From Bradyrhizobium sp. Ash2021 (lineage in GTDB: Bacteria; Pseudomonadota; Alphaproteobacteria; Rhizobiales; Xanthobacteraceae): a stretch of 64,000 bases of DNA. Each line of letters opens with the position of its first letter. The first letter of the stretch is position 1. A program made the translations under genes and the position numbers. The stretch spans positions 5,128,501 through 5,192,500 of the forward strand of contig NZ_CP100604.1 of assembly GCF_031202265.1 (NCBI RefSeq), given 5' to 3'. Shown here piece after piece: positions 61,273 to 64,000 of the stretch. A model generated the notes under the pieces. The model worked only from the letters and a program-made list of their open reading frames with translations. It was not told the DNA's origin and ran no database searches.

Positions 61273-61507
61273 GGCTCGTCACAATATCCCTGTGTGCTGC
61301 TGCGCGCCACTGTTGTTCGCTTGCGTGCTGCCCACAGTGGGCGGCGAGCCACCGGCGAGCCGCTGCGCACTGTTGTGCAGCACCGGGGGGTATGGGGGGT
61401 AGACAACACAAGTTTTAAGGCGGCGGTGGACAGCTTTTCCGAGGTGGCCGACAGGTGGTAGACAGCCCTCTGACAGTCTCGAAAACCCAGGCATCAGGGG
61501 CTGGCGC

Positions 61508-62377
61508 ATGCCGAAGTACAAGCTCCGCGATCGCGAGGATCTGGCATCCCTTCTCGCGAAGGATCCGCTGCTCGCGAAGGACCTGGCGCTGCTCAAGGCA
61601 CTGCGCCGCCTCGCCGCCGCGGCCGGCAAAACCAATGCCGACGGCGATCTGGCCTATTACGAGATCCAATTAGCGATAGAGAACCTGCGGCATCGGTTCT
61701 TGCGCGAAGACCGGATCCGGCAAGCCGCGAAGGCGATGGCATCGGCTCCGCCGCCGTCATCATCACCGACCAGCGCACCGCTTGTCACCATCCAGCGTCT
61801 GGTTCGCATCAAGGCCCATGAGCTCGGCATCGTCGACCGACGCAGCAAAACGCGGCATGCGGCCTGGCGCGCGACCCTCAAGCGTGATTTCCCGCTCGAT
61901 GAAGCTAAGCGGGAGGTGCGCCAAAATACCGATCAGACACCTGTCGAGAAGCGGGCCGTGGAAATTGTTCGCGGCGCGCAGCGGAAGGCGAAAAAGAACT
62001 TCGTCGAGAAAGAGGCCGTCCGGCTTGCCGATGCGGTTCTCGCGGATTGGCCGCCGCCGGCGGGATTGCGTGGGCGTCCCACTGGACGCGGCACCATTGT
62101 CGTGGATCCCGAAACCAAGGATCTGAAATTGTCGGCGCGCGAGATCATCGAGGCCGTGCTTCCCATCATCGAGGGACTCGCTGGCCCGAACAGTTCATCG
62201 GCGCCAGATTCGGCGATGATCGCGGCCGTGGTCGCCGTGGTGAGGGCAGCGACCACAGAAGCGAAGCCCAAAGACAAGAAGATCAAAGCTGCCGGCACAG
62301 CGGCGCGAAAAAAGCTCAATGCAGAGCGTGCCGCCGAGATCGTGCGGGAGCTGCAGCGACGCAGGCCGATTCGTTAA
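61508..62377 (+). CDS. Hypothetical protein of the integrated element
   Basis: 289 residues, helical and highly charged: MPKYKLRDREDLASLLAKDP, ALLKALRRLAAAAGKTNADG, LAYYEIQLAIENLRHRFLRE in the first third; TKDLKLSAREIIEAVLPIIE; and a Lys/Ala-rich C-terminus (AAGTAARKKLNAERAAEIVR). Composition suggests a nucleic-acid-binding or structural role, but no domain is recognised. First gene of a rightward cluster. Confidence 0.65.
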   Translation: MPKYKLRDREDLASLLAKDPLLAKDLALLKALRRLAAAAGKTNADGDLAYYEIQLAIENLRHRFLREDRIRQAAKAMASAPPPSSSPTSAPLVTIQRLVRIKAHELGIVDRRSKTRHAAWRATLKRDFPLDEAKREVRQNTDQTPVEKRAVEIVRGAQRKAKKNFVEKEAVRLADAVLADWPPPAGLRGRPTGRGTIVVDPETKDLKLSAREIIEAVLPIIEGLAGPNSSSAPDSAMIAAVVAVVRAATTEAKPKDKKIKAAGTAARKKLNAERAAEIVRELQRRRPIR

Positions 62378-62494
62378 GGTACTGAAAAGTCCCGCCTTTC
62401 GCGGTGTTAGATTCGACAATTAGCACTTTTGACCGGCGCTGATTTGTGCCGATAGTGGGTGACCAACGTAGCCAACGGCAGTTGGTCACCCCCG

Positions 62495-62698
62495 ATGCCT
62501 TCCTCCACCGAGAAAACCCGTCGCGAACAGCAACGCCGGCTTGCGATCTCGCAGGCCGAGATGGCCGACGCGCTGGGCGTGTCGATGGCCACGGCCGGCC
62601 GGATGATCCGCAACAAAATTGTTCGTTCGATCAAGGTCGGCCAGCGCCGGCTCATCCCAATGTCCGAGATCGAGCGGCTGCTTGCCCTGGTCGCATAA
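62495..62698 (+). CDS. Excisionase-family helix-turn-helix protein
   Basis: 67 residues from the ATG at 62495 (MPSSTEKTRREQQRRLAISQ). A winged-helix Xis/MerR-like domain: AEMADALGVSMATAGRMIRN, then KIVRSIKVGQRRLIPMSEIE. Such proteins direct excision or regulate element genes. A longer open frame starts at 62459, but the shorter start fits the family better. Confidence 0.7.
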   Translation: MPSSTEKTRREQQRRLAISQAEMADALGVSMATAGRMIRNKIVRSIKVGQRRLIPMSEIERLLALVA

Positions 62699-62789
62699 CG
62701 CGAGCCGATCGGCCGACCCGTGGGACGGGCCGGCCTGATCAAAACCAACCGCGGCGTCAACCGCGATCACTCGATGGAGAACCCCTAAT

Positions 62790-62996
62790 ATGCCCCGTAA
62801 CGTTTCCGACCACAACCCGCTTCCAACATCTCAAATCCTGCCGGGCGGCGACCGGATCGAGATCGCCAAGGGCACCGCCTGTCCGTATTGCGAGGCGCCG
62901 ATCCGTTGCTCGGATGCGCGGACTTCCGACCGCTTTCGGTTGCAGATCATCTGCGCTCATGGGCACACCTTCCTCGCTTATGAGCCGCGTCAATGA
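62790..62996 (+). CDS. Zinc-ribbon-like protein
   Basis: 68 residues, with GGAGAACCCCTAAT before the ATG. Four candidate metal ligands: TACPYCEAPIRCSD and IICAHGHTF (CxxC...C...H). Its stop overlaps the start of the clamp gene (ATGA, 62993-62996), so the two are translationally coupled. It may bind DNA or the clamp. Confidence 0.65.
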   Translation: MPRNVSDHNPLPTSQILPGGDRIEIAKGTACPYCEAPIRCSDARTSDRFRLQIICAHGHTFLAYEPRQ

Positions 62997-64000
62997 AGAT
63001 CAGCGCACCAGCCAGCGCCTTCGACGCTGCTCTTAGCATCGTCGCCATGGCAGCCGACAAGAAGAACGATACACCCCTTCTTATCGTCGCCGACAAAGGC
63101 ACCGTCGCACTATCCGTCAACAACCCGCGCGCAGCGATCTCGATCTCGACCACGATGGCCGCATCGATCGGCGAAAGTGGCCGGGCCGCGGTCTCGGCGT
63201 GCCGGTTCGCCGCGTTGCTGTCCGGCTTCGGACCCCGATCAACCATCAACATCAGCACGACCGAGACCGCGGTGATGATCAGCTCCGGCAATAGCCGGTA
63301 CCGGCTGCCGCTGCTCGCAGATCCGCCCGCCGGGCTTGTGATCAATCCCGAGATCGGCCGCGTCGAACTGGCCTCGGCGGACTGCATCCGGTTGCTCGAT
63401 GTCGTAGCCGCCGCTGACACCGAGAAGACGCGCTTCTTCCTGACCGGCGTCTACCTTCACAGCGACGGCGATAAACTGATCGGCGTCGGCATGGACGGAA
63501 CAAAAATGATGAGGGTCGGCGTCGTGGCCGATCATTTCAGCGAGGATAACCGTCTCATCATCCCGGCGACCGCGGTCAAGCTGCTCGACAAGCTGCTGCG
63601 TGCAACGAAGCCGCAGATGGTGACGCTGCGCAGATCGCATGCCGCGTTCTCGGCTACCGCGCCGGGCTTTGAGATCGTATCCGGCATGATCGATGCCGCA
63701 TATCCGGACTACAAGAAGGTGCTGCCGCCGCCCAACGGCAGTTCGGCGTCATGCCAGCGCGCCGAGATGGTTGCCGCACTGACCCGGCTCAAGGCCGTCG
63801 CCGGCGGCGACCTGCCGTTGATCATGGTGACATGGGTCGGCGGCGAGCCGATCCGGATGTTCCTCGCGCACGAACCCGACGCCGGCACCGATGCTGTCGC
63901 TGCGCAGACCTGCGGTAGCGCCAGGATGGCGCTCTCGCTTGCGCAGCTCACCGCGGTGCTCGCCGAGTTCAAGGACGACGCGCTGCTGATCGAGATGACC
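62993..64000 (+). CDS. DNA polymerase III beta-clamp homologue (partial, runs off window)
   Basis: Starts at the ATG at 62993 (MKISAPASAFDAALSIVAMA) and is still open at the window end after 336 codons; the family is about 370 residues. DnaN features: TPLLIVADKGTVALSVNNPR, a first-to-second domain link YRLPLLADPPAGL, FFLTGVYLHSDGDKLIGVGM, MMRVGVVADHFSEDNRLIIP and MIDAAYPDYKKVLPP. Beta clamps encircle DNA and hold polymerase. As a second dnaN beside an excisionase and a recombinase, it is probably element-encoded and supports its replication or repair. Confidence 0.88.
   Translation, partial: MKISAPASAFDAALSIVAMAADKKNDTPLLIVADKGTVALSVNNPRAAISISTTMAASIGESGRAAVSACRFAALLSGFGPRSTINISTTETAVMISSGNSRYRLPLLADPPAGLVINPEIGRVELASADCIRLLDVVAAADTEKTRFFLTGVYLHSDGDKLIGVGMDGTKMMRVGVVADHFSEDNRLIIPATAVKLLDKLLRATKPQMVTLRRSHAAFSATAPGFEIVSGMIDAAYPDYKKVLPPPNGSSASCQRAEMVAALTRLKAVAGGDLPLIMVTWVGGEPIRMFLAHEPDAGTDAVAAQTCGSARMALSLAQLTAVLAEFKDDALLIEMT

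Noticed and set aside
1..64000. CRISPR arrays and tRNA/rRNA genes
   Set aside because: I saw no regularly spaced short repeats with unique spacers and no recognisable tRNA arm or rRNA sequence; a covariance-model scan would be needed to exclude a divergent tRNA.

Overview
The window is a high-GC alphaproteobacterial segment, most like the Bradyrhizobium/Rhodopseudomonas group (Nitrobacteraceae). The evidence is many stand-alone and operonic periplasmic binding-protein transporters, twin cold-shock genes, a PF04392 binding protein with no partners, dispersed 'gcggacat/ccgaaaagtg' intergenic repeats, and a heavy insertion-sequence load. Family assignments come from reading motifs by eye; no database search was run. 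I saw no rRNA, tRNA or CRISPR array.

Layout. (1) 1-5.5 kb: accessory DNA with a double-glycine peptide gene whose terminator has been separated from it by an IS5-family element, small hypothetical genes, two near-identical cold-shock genes and a 42-codon basic peptide gene. (2) 5.5-8.9 kb: a compact four-gene minus-strand operon (three-helix membrane protein, HAD hydrolase, membrane-anchored GAF-like protein, SAM methyltransferase) that I cannot match to any known system; it is the best novelty candidate. (3) 9.3-25.2 kb: a stretch bounded by two directly oriented serine-resolvase genes, the left one broken by an IS3-family element. It carries a Gld-type ABC transporter operon ending in a HupE/UreJ-like protein, a secreted metallo-beta-lactamase-fold hydrolase, a complete branched-chain-amino-acid-type ABC transporter and a second IS3-family element. 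(4) 25.4-39.2 kb: an amide-utilisation regulon. A minus-strand operon encodes three amidases, a formamidase/acetamidase, a five-gene urea/amide-type ABC transporter and an SDR. Divergent amiC-amiR genes flank it, and its leader has a terminator plus ANTAR-type hairpin. A nicotinamidase-like gene follows.

(5) 39.9-51.6 kb: an arylsulfatase remnant split by an IS1182-family element; then a PQQ alcohol dehydrogenase (with the lanthanide-type Asp-x-Asp), a cytochrome c, a small periplasmic protein and a PCuAC copper chaperone; then an 1823-residue kinase-like/AAA/GAF/PAS/histidine-kinase protein. (6) 51.6-59.4 kb: a PF04392 binding protein, secreted small proteins, SodC and a mosaic of duplicated, decayed mobile-element genes. 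(7) 59.4-64 kb: the edge of an integrated element with a serine recombinase, an excisionase-like protein, a zinc-ribbon protein and a DNA polymerase III beta-clamp homologue that runs off the window.

How the genes work together: in region 4, AmiC would sense an amide and release AmiR, which would bind the leader RNA and allow read-through into the uptake and hydrolysis genes, yielding ammonia and carboxylates. In region 5 the dehydrogenase would oxidise an alcohol in the periplasm and pass electrons to the cytochrome, with copper handling from PCuAC. The rest is largely mobile or decayed DNA, so gene fragments are common and are listed as such.
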